Positions 1-9,335 of a DNA stretch of 53,873 nucleotides are shown piece by piece. Source of the DNA: Thiocapsa sp. (GTDB lineage Bacteria; Pseudomonadota; Gammaproteobacteria; Chromatiales; Chromatiaceae). The position numbers and the translations under genes are program-made. Numbering within the stretch: the first letter of the stretch is position 1; each line of letters starts with the position of its first letter. The notes below the pieces were generated by a model. It made no database searches. It was given only the letters and a program-made list of their open reading frames with translations, and had not been told where the DNA came from. Where the stretch lies: the NCBI RefSeq assembly GCF_022340925.1, contig NZ_JAJDNA010000018.1, positions 1-53,873 on the forward strand, given 5' to 3'.

Positions 1-1310
<1,310 letters not shown>

Positions 1311-1355
1311 CTCGCTGCCCTCGTTGGAAACTACCCTGCACCGGGCTGGTGAATT

Positions 1356-2150
1356 TCAGGGCAGGCGCTGGGATTTGCAAGCGGCGTTTGCGAGCCGTGC
1401 GTAGCCGTCGACGTCCAGGTTTTCCGCCCTCAGGGTCGGATCGATGTCGACCTCCGAGAGCAGGGCCGGATCAACCACCCCGGAGAGGCTGTTGCGCAAG
1501 GTCTTGCGGCGCTGGCTGAAGGCGGCGGCGACAATGCGCCCGTGCAGGGCCGGGTCATCGATCGGGTAAGGGAGCCGCCGGTGGGGGCGAAGCCGCAGGA
1601 AGGCGGACTCGACCTTGGGCGCAGGTGTGAAGGAGCCCGCTCCGATCCGGAACAGAAACTCCGTGGCGCAGGCGCTCTGGACCATGACCGAAAGGCGTCC
1701 GTAGGTCTTGTCCCCCGCATCGGCGACGATCCGCTCGACCACCTCTTTCTGCAGCATCAGATGCATGTCGAGGATGCAATCGGCCTGTGCGAGGAAGCGG
1801 AACAGCAACGGGGTTGAGATGTTGTAGGGGAGATTGCCGACCAGGCGCAATCGAGCTCCTCCCGATACGAGGGAGCCGAGGTCAAATGCCAGGGCATCGG
1901 CCTGATAGATGCGTAGATCCCCGAGGCGACCGATTCGGGCGCGCAGCGGCTCGATCAGGTCGCGGTCCAGCTCGATGACATCAAGTGACCCCAGGGTCGC
2001 CAGAAGGCCCTCGGTGATGGCGCCGTGGCCGGGGCCGATTTCAACGACGTGCTCGCCGGGCCTCGCCGCAATCGCGGCATGGATGCGTCCGATGACCCGT
2101 TGATCGTGCAGGAAGTTTTGGCCGAAACGCTTGCGCGGGCGGTGGTCCAT
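1356..2150 (-). CDS. rsmA: 16S rRNA (adenine(1518)-N(6)/adenine(1519)-N(6))-dimethyltransferase RsmA (KsgA)
   Basis: RsmA dimethylates two adjacent adenines in the 3'-terminal hairpin of 16S rRNA during 30S maturation, using SAM. The 264-residue product has the family length. It starts with the typical RKRFGQNFL segment (residues 6-14), has the SAM-binding loop GPGHG (39-43) and the catalytic NLPYN motif (106-110). The C-terminal region has FSQRRKTLRNSL, typical of the small helical domain. ATG at 2150 is chosen; a TTG one codon upstream is also possible, and no strong ribosome site is visible. The gene is followed after 45 bp by lon on the same strand. Upstream lies a copy of the 15-bp intergenic palindrome at 2289-2303. 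Confidence 0.95.
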   Translation of the reverse strand: MDHRPRKRFGQNFLHDQRVIGRIHAAIAARPGEHVVEIGPGHGAITEGLLATLGSLDVIELDRDLIEPLRARIGRLGDLRIYQADALAFDLGSLVSGGARLRLVGNLPYNISTPLLFRFLAQADCILDMHLMLQKEVVERIVADAGDKTYGRLSVMVQSACATEFLFRIGAGSFTPAPKVESAFLRLRPHRRLPYPIDDPALHGRIVAAAFSQRRKTLRNSLSGVVDPALLSEVDIDPTLRAENLDVDGYARLANAACKSQRLP

Positions 2151-2288
2151 CAAACCGCGTCCGGTACGTCACGCGCGATCTTCGCGTAGGCTCGGACTCG
2201 CATGGGCCCATGAGCGGTGCAGCAGAGGCAGTTCAAATCGTTCGTTCTCAGCATTGATTTCCAACATCTGGAGGGGACGCTGATGGAT

Positions 2289-2303
2289 TGGCCATCCTGG
2301 CCA
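2289..2303 (+). repeat. Dispersed intergenic palindrome TGGCCATCCTGGCCA, copy 1
   Basis: A 15-bp interrupted palindrome (TGGCCA-TCC-TGGCCA) lies between tal and rsmA. The flanks GCTGAT on the left and AAG on the right resemble other copies. The same 15-mer, or versions with 0-2 changes, recurs in this window at 3536-3550 (opposite strand), 31290-31304, 38201-38215, 38425-38439 (opposite) and 44300-44314 (opposite). All six lie outside the genes called here. Confidence 0.8.
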
Positions 2304-2338
2304 AGCTCGGCGCGAACAGCAAAACGCGGTCACGCGGC

Positions 2339-3310
2339 TCAGCAGTTTCGACAGAGCTCGTGCGCGAATTGCTCGAGCTTACGCGTGTCCGCGGCGAAGA
2401 GGCGGATGCCCTCGGCAAGCTTTTCCGTGGCCATCGCGTCCTCGTTCAGCTCCCAGCGAAAGGCGGGTTGGTCTAGATCGAGCTTGACGATCTCCATGGT
2501 GAGCGCGCGCTCGGGGTCCAGCTTCCGCGGGACATCCCCTTCAGTGGACGCCAGCTCACCCAGCAGGGCCGGCGAGATCGTCAAGAAGTCGCAGCCGGCC
2601 AATTCCAGAATCTCGTCCAGGTTGCGGAAGCTCGCTCCCATGACGACCGTGTCATAGGCGTGTCGCTTGTAGTAGTTGTAGATTCGGGTAACGGACCTCA
2701 CGCCCGGGTCCTCATCGGCCGGGTAACCCGCCACGTTGTCGGCATTCTTGTACCAATCGAGGATTCGTCCGACGAAGGGTGAGATCAGGGTGACGCCGGC
2801 CTCGGCGCAGGCCACGGCTTGGGCGAAGCTGAACAAGAGGGTAAGGTTGCAGTGCAAGCCCTGGCGCTCGAGGATCTCCGCCGCTCTGATGCCCTCCCAG
2901 GTGGAGGCGATCTTGAAGAGCACCTGGTTGCTCGGGTCGACGCCTGCTGCTTGGTAGAGCTCGACCAGGCCCTCCGCCCGCCTCAGCGTGGCCTCGGTAT
3001 CGAACGAAAGACGGGCGTCGATCTCGGTTGACACACGTCCGGGAACGATCTTCAAGATCTCCGTGCCAAAGTTCACGGCGAGCTTGTCCATCATCGACCG
3101 AGCCCGGGCGAGTGAGTCGCTGCCGCCCTCTCGGGTACCGAACAGGACGGCATCCTCGACGAGCTCGCGATACTGAGCCATTTGGGCCGCCTTGTAGATC
3201 AAGGAGGGGTTGGTGGTGGCGTCCTGGGGCTCGTACTCGGCGATGGCCTCGAAGTCGCCTGTGTCGGCAACGACCGTCGTCATGCTTTTGAGTTGGTCGA
3301 GTTTACTCAT
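2339..3310 (-). CDS. tal: Transaldolase
   Basis: Transaldolase moves a dihydroxyacetone unit from sedoheptulose 7-phosphate to glyceraldehyde 3-phosphate in the non-oxidative pentose phosphate pathway. At 323 residues it matches the TalB-type enzyme of gammaproteobacteria. The N-terminus carries the family block DATTNPSL (residues 30-37). The Schiff-base lysine is K133 in [11 protein letters not shown], which is the family active-site signature. The C-terminal part ends in basic residues and a Cys-rich tail (FAHELCRNC). The gene stands alone: rsmA begins 188 bp downstream and the divergent CHAD gene begins 329 bp upstream. The divergent spacer is largely taken up by a structured repeat element (3415-3562), so the tal promoter must lie within about the first 100 bp upstream or inside the repeat. 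Confidence 0.95.
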   Translation of the reverse strand: MSKLDQLKSMTTVVADTGDFEAIAEYEPQDATTNPSLIYKAAQMAQYRELVEDAVLFGTREGGSDSLARARSMMDKLAVNFGTEILKIVPGRVSTEIDARLSFDTEATLRRAEGLVELYQAAGVDPSNQVLFKIASTWEGIRAAEILERQGLHCNLTLLFSFAQAVACAEAGVTLISPFVGRILDWYKNADNVAGYPADEDPGVRSVTRIYNYYKRHAYDTVVMGASFRNLDEILELAGCDFLTISPALLGELASTEGDVPRKLDPERALTMEIVKLDLDQPAFRWELNEDAMATEKLAEGIRLFAADTRKLEQFAHELCRNC

Positions 3311-3414
3311 GGCTCCACACCTTTGCGCACGTTGAGATGATGCGGCTCACTAATAAGGACCTTAACGGAAACCGGTTACGATTTCGAATCCGGTCAGGCA
3401 TCCGACGCCCGAGC

Positions 3415-3562
3415 GGCAACGCTGAAGTATGCAGCGTTGCCCGTCCGGGGCGGGAGGACCCGGCATGTTCAGGCACCTCGGTGCCTGAACATGGTGCCCT
3501 CCGGGAGTCGCGCCGCTCGGAAGGCGAGCTGATCATGGCCGGGATGACCATGAATCAGCATC
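3415..3562. repeat. Structured intergenic element, copy A (two hairpins plus palindromic 15-mer)
   Basis: This ~148-bp element in the divergent spacer between tal and the CHAD gene has a second copy at 38304-38451. It opens with a perfect 10-bp hairpin, GGCAACGCTG / CAGCGTTGCC (3415-3424 and 3432-3441). The conserved block CGTCCGGGGCGGGAGG follows. Next comes a perfect 13-bp hairpin, CATGTTCAGGCAC / GTGCCTGAACATG (3464-3476 and 3481-3493), with loop CTCG. The element closes with TCGCCG-type sequence, a degenerate copy of the 15-bp palindrome on the minus strand (3536-3550) and ATCAGCATC. The first block is 24/26 identical and the last 55 bp are 47/55 identical to the other copy; the middle is diverged. 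An open frame crosses this region into the CHAD gene, but the repeat argues that it is not translated. Confidence 0.8.
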
Positions 3563-3639
3563 CCCAAGGGCCTCGATCCGCATTGCTATCCGCCCGAACG
3601 GAGCATAGTGTCGCTGAACGAAGATCAGATGACGGGGGT

Positions 3640-5247
3640 ATGGTGGTCTCTCTGACAATCCATGCGGACGAAGAGGGGCGTGCCACAAGGTCCACGGACA
3701 TCGAGCTCCTGGTGCCTTTCGGCACGCGACTAAATCACATCGTGGATTGGCTGAGCGAGAATTTCCGCCCGAGCTTGTGGCCATCCGAGACTGCGACTCG
3801 GACCTTCTACGACACCTTCGATTGGGCGATCTTCTGCGATGGCGGAGCACTGGAATGTCGGTCGCAACGCTCGGGCAGGCGATGGGTTTGGACTGCGCTG
3901 CAAGGCGATGCCCCGCAGATCTCGCAGGCCATGGCGGGCGAGCCCGGACTGGCCCTCGATCTTCCGAACGGTCCGGTCCGCGAGCGGATCTGCGGACTCT
4001 GTGGGGTCCGCCGTCTCTTGCCGGTCGCCGAGGTCGAGAGTCAGGTGACGCCCTTGCGGCTCGTCAATGACGACGCCGAGACCTTGCTGCGGCTGGAGCT
4101 CGAAGAGCCCCTGGCCCGCGATCCGGCCGGTGCCGAATGCAGGTCGATGCAGGCGCGGCTCCGTCTCCTGCCGGAGCATCACCATCACGGGATCTATCGC
4201 CAAGTGTCAGAACGCTTGGTCTCCGAACTCGGACTCGTCCCGGCCGAGACGCCTCTGCTATCGGATGCGCTCGCCTCATGCGGTCGCCGGCCGTCCGGCT
4301 ACTCGTCCAAGCTCGCCTACCGGCTCGATCCGCACCAACGCGCTGACGAGGCCACTCGCGTGATCCTGCGGGGGCTGCTGGATACCCTGATCGCGAATAT
4401 CGAAGGGGTGCGGGAGAATCTGGATACCGAGTTCCTTCATGATCTGCGTGTTGCCACGCGCCGGACGCGATCCGCACTGGGTCAGATCAAGGACGTCCTG
4501 CCGCAGGCCATCGTCGATGAGTACAAGGCGAGGTTCGCCTGGCTCCAACAGGCCACAGGCCCCACGCGTGACCTGGACGTGTACCTGTTGGACTTCGATC
4601 GTTATCAGCAGGCCATCCCGGCGCGCCTGCAAACCGCTCTTGAGTCGGTCCGGGCCTACTTGCGGACCCGCCAGACCGAGGAGCAGCGGCGGCTGGTCGG
4701 ACATCTGGACTCAGCCGAGTTCTCGCACCTGATCGAGGAGTGGCGCGCTTTCCTGGATGCCCCGATCAGCGAGCACGTCGTCCCGGCCAAAGGTGCACGC
4801 CCGATCAAGTCAGTCGCGGACGAACGCATTCGACGCATGGTCAAGCGGGTGCGCCGCGAGGGGCTCGCGATTCGCCCGGACTCGCCGGATGAAGAGCTGC
4901 ACGAGCTGCGCAAGAGCTGCAAGAAGCTGCGGTACTTGATGGAGTTTTTCGAGAGCCTCTATCCCAAGGACAAGATCGCGCGACTGATCAAGCTGCTCAA
5001 GAAGCTGCTCGACCACCTCGGTCTGTTGCAGGATCTGGCGGTGCAGGCAGGGCATCTCCATGACTGGGCCGAGCAGATGCGTACGGAAGGCATGGCCGAT
5101 ACGGACACACTGCTCGCGATGGGGGCTCTGATCGGCCAGCTGCTGGAACGTCAGGAGCGGGCCCGCAAGGAGTTTGCCGCGGTATTCGCAGACTACATCG
5201 GCGATGACAACCAAGCCCTCTTTCGGACCCTGTTTGCCTCTGCCTGA
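3640..5247 (+). CDS. CYTH-like / CHAD domain protein
   Basis: The 535-residue product has a C-terminal CHAD domain (roughly residues 230-530). This helical module is rich in conserved His and basic residues and is known in its family to bind inorganic polyphosphate. Both signature helices are visible: HDLRVATRRTRSAL near residue 266 and HELRKSCKKLRYLMEFF near residue 420. The N-terminal ~200 residues resemble a CYTH (triphosphate tunnel) domain: TFYDTFDWAIFCDGGALECR matches the YDTxDxxL...G..LR block. The usual N-terminal ExExK is degenerate (DIELL, no Lys), so triphosphatase activity is doubtful. The frame stays open upstream to 3337, but that part overlaps a repeat element. ATG 3640 starts where the CYTH-like fold begins. 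The exported rhodanese gene follows after 32 bp. A polyphosphate-related role is inferred. Confidence 0.85.
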   Translation: MVVSLTIHADEEGRATRSTDIELLVPFGTRLNHIVDWLSENFRPSLWPSETATRTFYDTFDWAIFCDGGALECRSQRSGRRWVWTALQGDAPQISQAMAGEPGLALDLPNGPVRERICGLCGVRRLLPVAEVESQVTPLRLVNDDAETLLRLELEEPLARDPAGAECRSMQARLRLLPEHHHHGIYRQVSERLVSELGLVPAETPLLSDALASCGRRPSGYSSKLAYRLDPHQRADEATRVILRGLLDTLIANIEGVRENLDTEFLHDLRVATRRTRSALGQIKDVLPQAIVDEYKARFAWLQQATGPTRDLDVYLLDFDRYQQAIPARLQTALESVRAYLRTRQTEEQRRLVGHLDSAEFSHLIEEWRAFLDAPISEHVVPAKGARPIKSVADERIRRMVKRVRREGLAIRPDSPDEELHELRKSCKKLRYLMEFFESLYPKDKIARLIKLLKKLLDHLGLLQDLAVQAGHLHDWAEQMRTEGMADTDTLLAMGALIGQLLERQERARKEFAAVFADYIGDDNQALFRTLFASA

Positions 5248-5279
5248 CCGAGATGCCGCGACGATTCAAGGAGCTCGCC

Positions 5280-5969
5280 ATGCGCTCGCCACCCACGATG
5301 TCACTTGCCTTGATCGTCGCCACAACCCCGTGTGCCGAGGCCGCGGATCCGCAGGACGGGCTCTTTGACCTGGATGACCTGCGGGTCAAGATCACCGAGA
5401 CACTGCCGCACTTCGAAGCGCGGCATGAGGGAAGACTCATGCGGGTCCTGCGCCATCAGGAGCCGGGACATACGGTCGTCCCGCCTTTCGATCACACCGC
5501 CCGGGATTGTCCACCGTACTGCATTCAGCCGATGAAGCTGGCCCCGGGTGTGGAGACGATCGGGGAGCTCGAGCTGATCGATTACCTGCAGCGTGCGGCC
5601 AAGGACGAGCCGATCCTGGTCATCGATTCGCGAACCGAGCCCTGGATCTCGCATGGCATGATCCCGGGCGCGACCCCGATCCCCTACACCCGGCTCGACC
5701 CCGCTCATGCCGAGCCCGAGGCCATCGCCGACCTGCTGGAGTTTGAGCTCGGCGCCATTCGCATGGATGGGCTCTGGAGCTTCGGCGCCGTCAAGACCTT
5801 GGTGTTCTACTGCAATGGGCCCTGGTGCGGCCAATCGCCGTCCAATATCCGCGCTTTACTGCAGATCGGCTATCCTCCCGACCGAATCAAGTGGTACCGA
5901 GGGGGGATGCAGATGTGGGAGCAGCTCGGCTTTACGACGGTCAAGCCGTCCGGGGCGGTGGCTGAGTGA
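5280..5969 (+). CDS. Exported rhodanese-like domain protein
   Basis: The 229-residue product has a short signal peptide (MRSPPTMSLALIVATTPCAEA, probable cleavage near residue 21), placing it in the periplasm. The C-terminal half is a rhodanese-like domain: PILVIDSRTE (the domain-start Asp), HGMIPGATPIPY (the usual GHIPGA block), and an active-site loop VFYCNGPWCGQSPSN with a candidate catalytic Cys followed four residues later by a second Cys. Rhodanese domains transfer sulfane sulfur or bind small anions. ATG 5280 is chosen over an upstream in-frame ATG (5253) because AAGGAG sits six bases ahead and the signal peptide then begins correctly. The gene follows the CHAD gene by 32 bp and could be co-transcribed with it. 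The substrate is unknown. Confidence 0.85.
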   Translation: MRSPPTMSLALIVATTPCAEAADPQDGLFDLDDLRVKITETLPHFEARHEGRLMRVLRHQEPGHTVVPPFDHTARDCPPYCIQPMKLAPGVETIGELELIDYLQRAAKDEPILVIDSRTEPWISHGMIPGATPIPYTRLDPAHAEPEAIADLLEFELGAIRMDGLWSFGAVKTLVFYCNGPWCGQSPSNIRALLQIGYPPDRIKWYRGGMQMWEQLGFTTVKPSGAVAE

Positions 5970-5988
5970 GTCGGCGCGACCGGGCGTG

Positions 5989-6065
5989 CCCCCATCAGCG
6001 TGATCGGGTAACAGGCGGATCCACATCGGGCGGCCGCATCGGTTGACCGGCTCCCGATCAGGGGG
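5989..6065. repeat. Imperfect inverted repeat downstream of the rhodanese gene
   Basis: CCCCC...TGATCGGG (5989-5993 and 6001-6008) faces CCCGATCAGGGGG (6053-6065). Together they make an imperfect long-range inverted repeat with a 7-bp insertion in the left arm. It could act as a transcript end for the CHAD-rhodanese pair, but no T-run follows. The rest of the 5970-6266 spacer shows nothing recognisable. Confidence 0.4.
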
Positions 6066-6266
6066 TGTTGGCACCGTGCCATCGCTCAGTAGCGCTCCAG
6101 GGGGACCTCCCTGCCTGCAGGCTCGACGGGCCAACCGGCCGGGGACCCGGTCCGCTGTCCCCCGCCTCCTTCCCGCTCAGATCTCGCCCGGGTGTCCCTT
6201 GCCCTGAGTCACCGCACCGCTAGACTTGAATACGCAGAAGGTCGGCGAAAGGGGATCGGGGCCCGC

Positions 6267-9200
6267 GTGGATCGGTCGAATGTCGGCGGTCGGATCGAGG
6301 TCGTACACGAACGCGTGCGCGGGCGGCTGCGGCTGCGAATTCCGGGGCTCTATCGAGAGGCGGGCTTCTCTCGGCGGCTGGAGTCGGCGCTGGTGAGCCG
6401 TTCCGGCGTGTTGCGGGTGACCGCGAGCCCTGTCACGGCCGGTCTGCTGGTGCTCCATGACCCGGCAATCGAGGCGCACGAAGTGATTGCCTGGGTCGCC
6501 GAGCTGTCGGGCAGCGAGCCCCCCGCGAAGCGAGCCCCTCCGATCTTGGAGGCAGCGGGCGGGTCCGGTCGGGATACCCGCCGCGCTACCGAGCCAGGGC
6601 TGGAGAACTGGATCGGCCGTCCGGCCCCAGGTCGGGCGCGGCGCCGGGATACGCCATCGGGTGCCGCAGTGACCGGATATGAGCCGCGCGGCTGGCATGC
6701 CATGGCCGAGGCCGAGGTCCGTGCTCTTCTTGGTGTGTCCCCTGCAGGTGGTCTCGACCCGGATGAAGCGGCGCGTCGCGTCACCCGTTTCGGCCCGAAC
6801 CGATTGACCCCGACGGCCGGTCGCTCCGAGCTCGCGATCCTGATGGAGCAGTTCCTGACCGTCCCGGTCGGCATGTTGGCGGTCTCGGCCCTCGTCTCCG
6901 TCCTGACCGGCGGCGTGGCGGATGCCCTGGTGATCCTGGCGGTCGTGGGGATCAATGGGGCGATCGGCTATGCGACCGAGGGCCAGGCGGAGCGAACGAT
7001 CCGGGGGCTCGCGGACATGCGCCCGCGCACCTGCCGCGTGCTGCGCGGAGGGGAGGGCAGGGAGATGTCGGCGGAGGGACTGGTGCCCGGGGACCTGGTC
7101 CTGCTGCAGCCAGGGAGCTATGTCGCAGCGGATCTCCGTCTTCTCGATAGCCGTCAGCTCACGATCGATGAGTCCGCCCTGACCGGCGAGAGTCTGCCGG
7201 TCGAAAAGGACGCCTGCCGTCTGCTGACCCCCGATGCACCCGTCGCCGAGCGGGTCAATATGGCTTACATGGGTACGGCTGTCACGGGAGGCGCCGGCAG
7301 GGGACTTGTGGTAGGCACGGCGCTCGGAACCGAGCTCGGCCGGATCCAGTCTCTTTTGGGGGAGGTGCGCCCGCCGGATACCCCGATGGAGATCCAGCTC
7401 GACCGTCTCGGTACCCAGCTCGCTCTCCTGAGCGGTCTGGTGTGCGTGGGCGTCTTCTTCTTAGGACTCGTGCGGGGGCTCGGCTGGATCGAGATGCTTA
7501 AGTCCTCGGTCTCGCTGGCCGTGGCCGCGGTCCCAGAGGGACTGCCCACGGTGGCCACAAGCACCCTGGCCCTCGGGATTGCGGAGATGCGCCGCCGCCA
7601 GGTGGCGGTGCGTCATCTGGACGCCGTCGAGACCCTGGGCTCGGTGCAGGTGATCTGTCTCGACAAGACCGGCACGCTCACCCAGAACCGCATGGGGGTT
7701 GCGCGGGTCGCGATCGGTACCGAAGTCGATCCGGCGGACGCCGATCCTGAGATACGCCGACGCCTGCTGGAGACGGCCTGCCTCTGCAGCGAGGCGGTGC
7801 TGGACGATCACGGCTGTCCGGTCGGCTCCGCCACCGAGGTGGCCCTGATCGAGCGGGCACTGGCGGAGGGTGTCGAGGTGAAGGCCCTGCGCCAGCGCCA
7901 CCCCCTCATCGAGCTCCACCAGCGGGCGGAGGGCCGCCCGGTGATGAGCAGCTTTCACCGGATGCAGGACGGCAAGAAGATCCTGATCGCGGCCAAAGGC
8001 AGCCCGGGAGACCTGTTGGATCGTTGCGACCATCTGGGAGACAGTCGGACTCCTCTGGACGAGTCGGCCCGTGATGCGATCCTGCGCGCCAACGAACGGA
8101 TGGCGAGCGATGCACTGCGCGTCCTGGGGGTGGCCTTCCGCATCCTGGCGCCCGCGCCCGGCTCCGGGGCGGACCTGCGGACCCGGGGCCTGACCTGGCT
8201 GGGCCTTGTGGGGATGAGCGATGCCCTGCGCCCAGGTATGGCCGAGCTGATGGGCAGCTTCCACGCGGCGGGGATCAAGACCGTCATGATCACCGGCGAT
8301 CAGAGTGCGACGGCCTCCGCGGTCGGTCGTGCACTGGATCTGTCCGGGCATGGCGATGTGCGCGTCTTGGACTCCAGCGACCTGGATCGTATCGACCCGG
8401 CGATGCTGCGCGGCCTGGTTCCTGACGTAGACGTTTTCGCCCGGGTCAGCCCGGGGCATAAGCTTCGGATCGTCCAGGCGTTTCAACAGGCCGGGCGGGT
8501 CGTGGCGATGACCGGCGATGGGATCAACGACGGGCCGGCCCTCAAGGCCGCGGACAACGGCGTGGCGATGGGGCAGGCAGGCACCGATCTCGCCCGCTCG
8601 GTGGCCGATGTCGTCCTCGAGGACGACAACCTGAATACCATGCTGGTGGCGGTGGGCCAGGGGCGGACCATCTATGCCAATATCCGCAAGACCCTCCACT
8701 TCCTGCTGGCCACCAATTTCTCGGAGATCGAGACCATGTTGGCGGCGATCGCCCTGGGTCTGGGGAGCCCGCTCAACCCCATGCAGCTGCTCTGGATCAA
8801 CCTGATGTCGGATATCTTTCCGGGTCTCGCGCTCTCGATGGAGCCGGCCGAGGCCGGCGTCATTCGGCGTCCGCCTCGTGACCCCGGCGAGCCGATCGTT
8901 TCCGCCCGCGGGCTTGCCCGGATGTCTGCCGAGTCCGCCGTCATTACCGCCGGGACCCTTGGGGTGTTCGGATATGGGGTTGCCCGTCACGGCGTCGGAC
9001 CCGCGGCCGGTACCCTCGCATTCAATGCACTGACGCTTGCCCAGTTGCTGCATGCCTTGAGCTGCCGCTCCTCGGGGCGGGTCCTCTTGGGCAGCGCGCG
9101 CCTGCCCCGCAATCGCAAGCTGGAGCTGGCCTTGGCGCTGTCGTTGGCCGCTCAGGCCCTGGCAAACCTCGCCCCGGGGCTCCGCCGGCTCCTGGGGCTG

Positions 9201-9335
9201 ACCAGGCTGGGGCCCGGGGACCTGCTCGCCGTCACGGCCGGGGCGGTGCTGCCCCTGCTGGTGAACGAGTCCTTTAAGCCTTCGGTCGGCCACTCGGCCG
9301 TACCCCCCTTCGGACGCGCGAAGGTGCAACCATGA
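6267..9335 (+). CDS. P-type cation-transporting ATPase with N-terminal HMA-like domain
   Basis: This large inner-membrane cation pump is about 1022 residues from GTG 6267 (1047 if GTG 6192 is used). The N-terminal ~100 residues form an HMA_2-like domain (VHERVRGRLRLRIPGLY) with no CxxC metal site. A disordered Arg/Pro-rich linker follows, then a complete P-type ATPase core. It has the actuator motif DESALTGES (about residue 305), the membrane motif AVPEGLP (about 423), the phosphorylation motif DKTGTLT (about 464) and the hinge GDGINDGPALK (about 749). PEGL in M4, rather than CPC or CPH, places the pump with P2-type (Ca2+/Mn2+/H+-like) pumps and not the P1B heavy-metal class, so an HMA-type front end on it is unusual. 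Its stop overlaps the start of the MetK-like gene (ATGA), implying translational coupling. The transported ion is not determined. Confidence 0.9.
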   Translation: MDRSNVGGRIEVVHERVRGRLRLRIPGLYREAGFSRRLESALVSRSGVLRVTASPVTAGLLVLHDPAIEAHEVIAWVAELSGSEPPAKRAPPILEAAGGSGRDTRRATEPGLENWIGRPAPGRARRRDTPSGAAVTGYEPRGWHAMAEAEVRALLGVSPAGGLDPDEAARRVTRFGPNRLTPTAGRSELAILMEQFLTVPVGMLAVSALVSVLTGGVADALVILAVVGINGAIGYATEGQAERTIRGLADMRPRTCRVLRGGEGREMSAEGLVPGDLVLLQPGSYVAADLRLLDSRQLTIDESALTGESLPVEKDACRLLTPDAPVAERVNMAYMGTAVTGGAGRGLVVGTALGTELGRIQSLLGEVRPPDTPMEIQLDRLGTQLALLSGLVCVGVFFLGLVRGLGWIEMLKSSVSLAVAAVPEGLPTVATSTLALGIAEMRRRQVAVRHLDAVETLGSVQVICLDKTGTLTQNRMGVARVAIGTEVDPADADPEIRRRLLETACLCSEAVLDDHGCPVGSATEVALIERALAEGVEVKALRQRHPLIELHQRAEGRPVMSSFHRMQDGKKILIAAKGSPGDLLDRCDHLGDSRTPLDESARDAILRANERMASDALRVLGVAFRILAPAPGSGADLRTRGLTWLGLVGMSDALRPGMAELMGSFHAAGIKTVMITGDQSATASAVGRALDLSGHGDVRVLDSSDLDRIDPAMLRGLVPDVDVFARVSPGHKLRIVQAFQQAGRVVAMTGDGINDGPALKAADNGVAMGQAGTDLARSVADVVLEDDNLNTMLVAVGQGRTIYANIRKTLHFLLATNFSEIETMLAAIALGLGSPLNPMQLLWINLMSDIFPGLALSMEPAEAGVIRRPPRDPGEPIVSARGLARMSAESAVITAGTLGVFGYGVARHGVGPAAGTLAFNALTLAQLLHALSCRSSGRVLLGSARLPRNRKLELALALSLAAQALANLAPGLRRLLGLTRLGPGDLLAVTAGAVLPLLVNESFKPSVGHSAVPPFGRAKVQP

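Noticed and set aside
3337..3639. N-terminal extension of the CHAD protein
   Set aside because: The segment overlaps a repeat element that also occurs between ihfB and phoR, so it is unlikely to be coding.
7461..9329. Long minus-strand open frame opposite the P-type ATPase
   Set aside because: It is a shadow frame: Gln/Arg/Gly-rich with no domain pattern, opposite an intact ATPase with all motifs.
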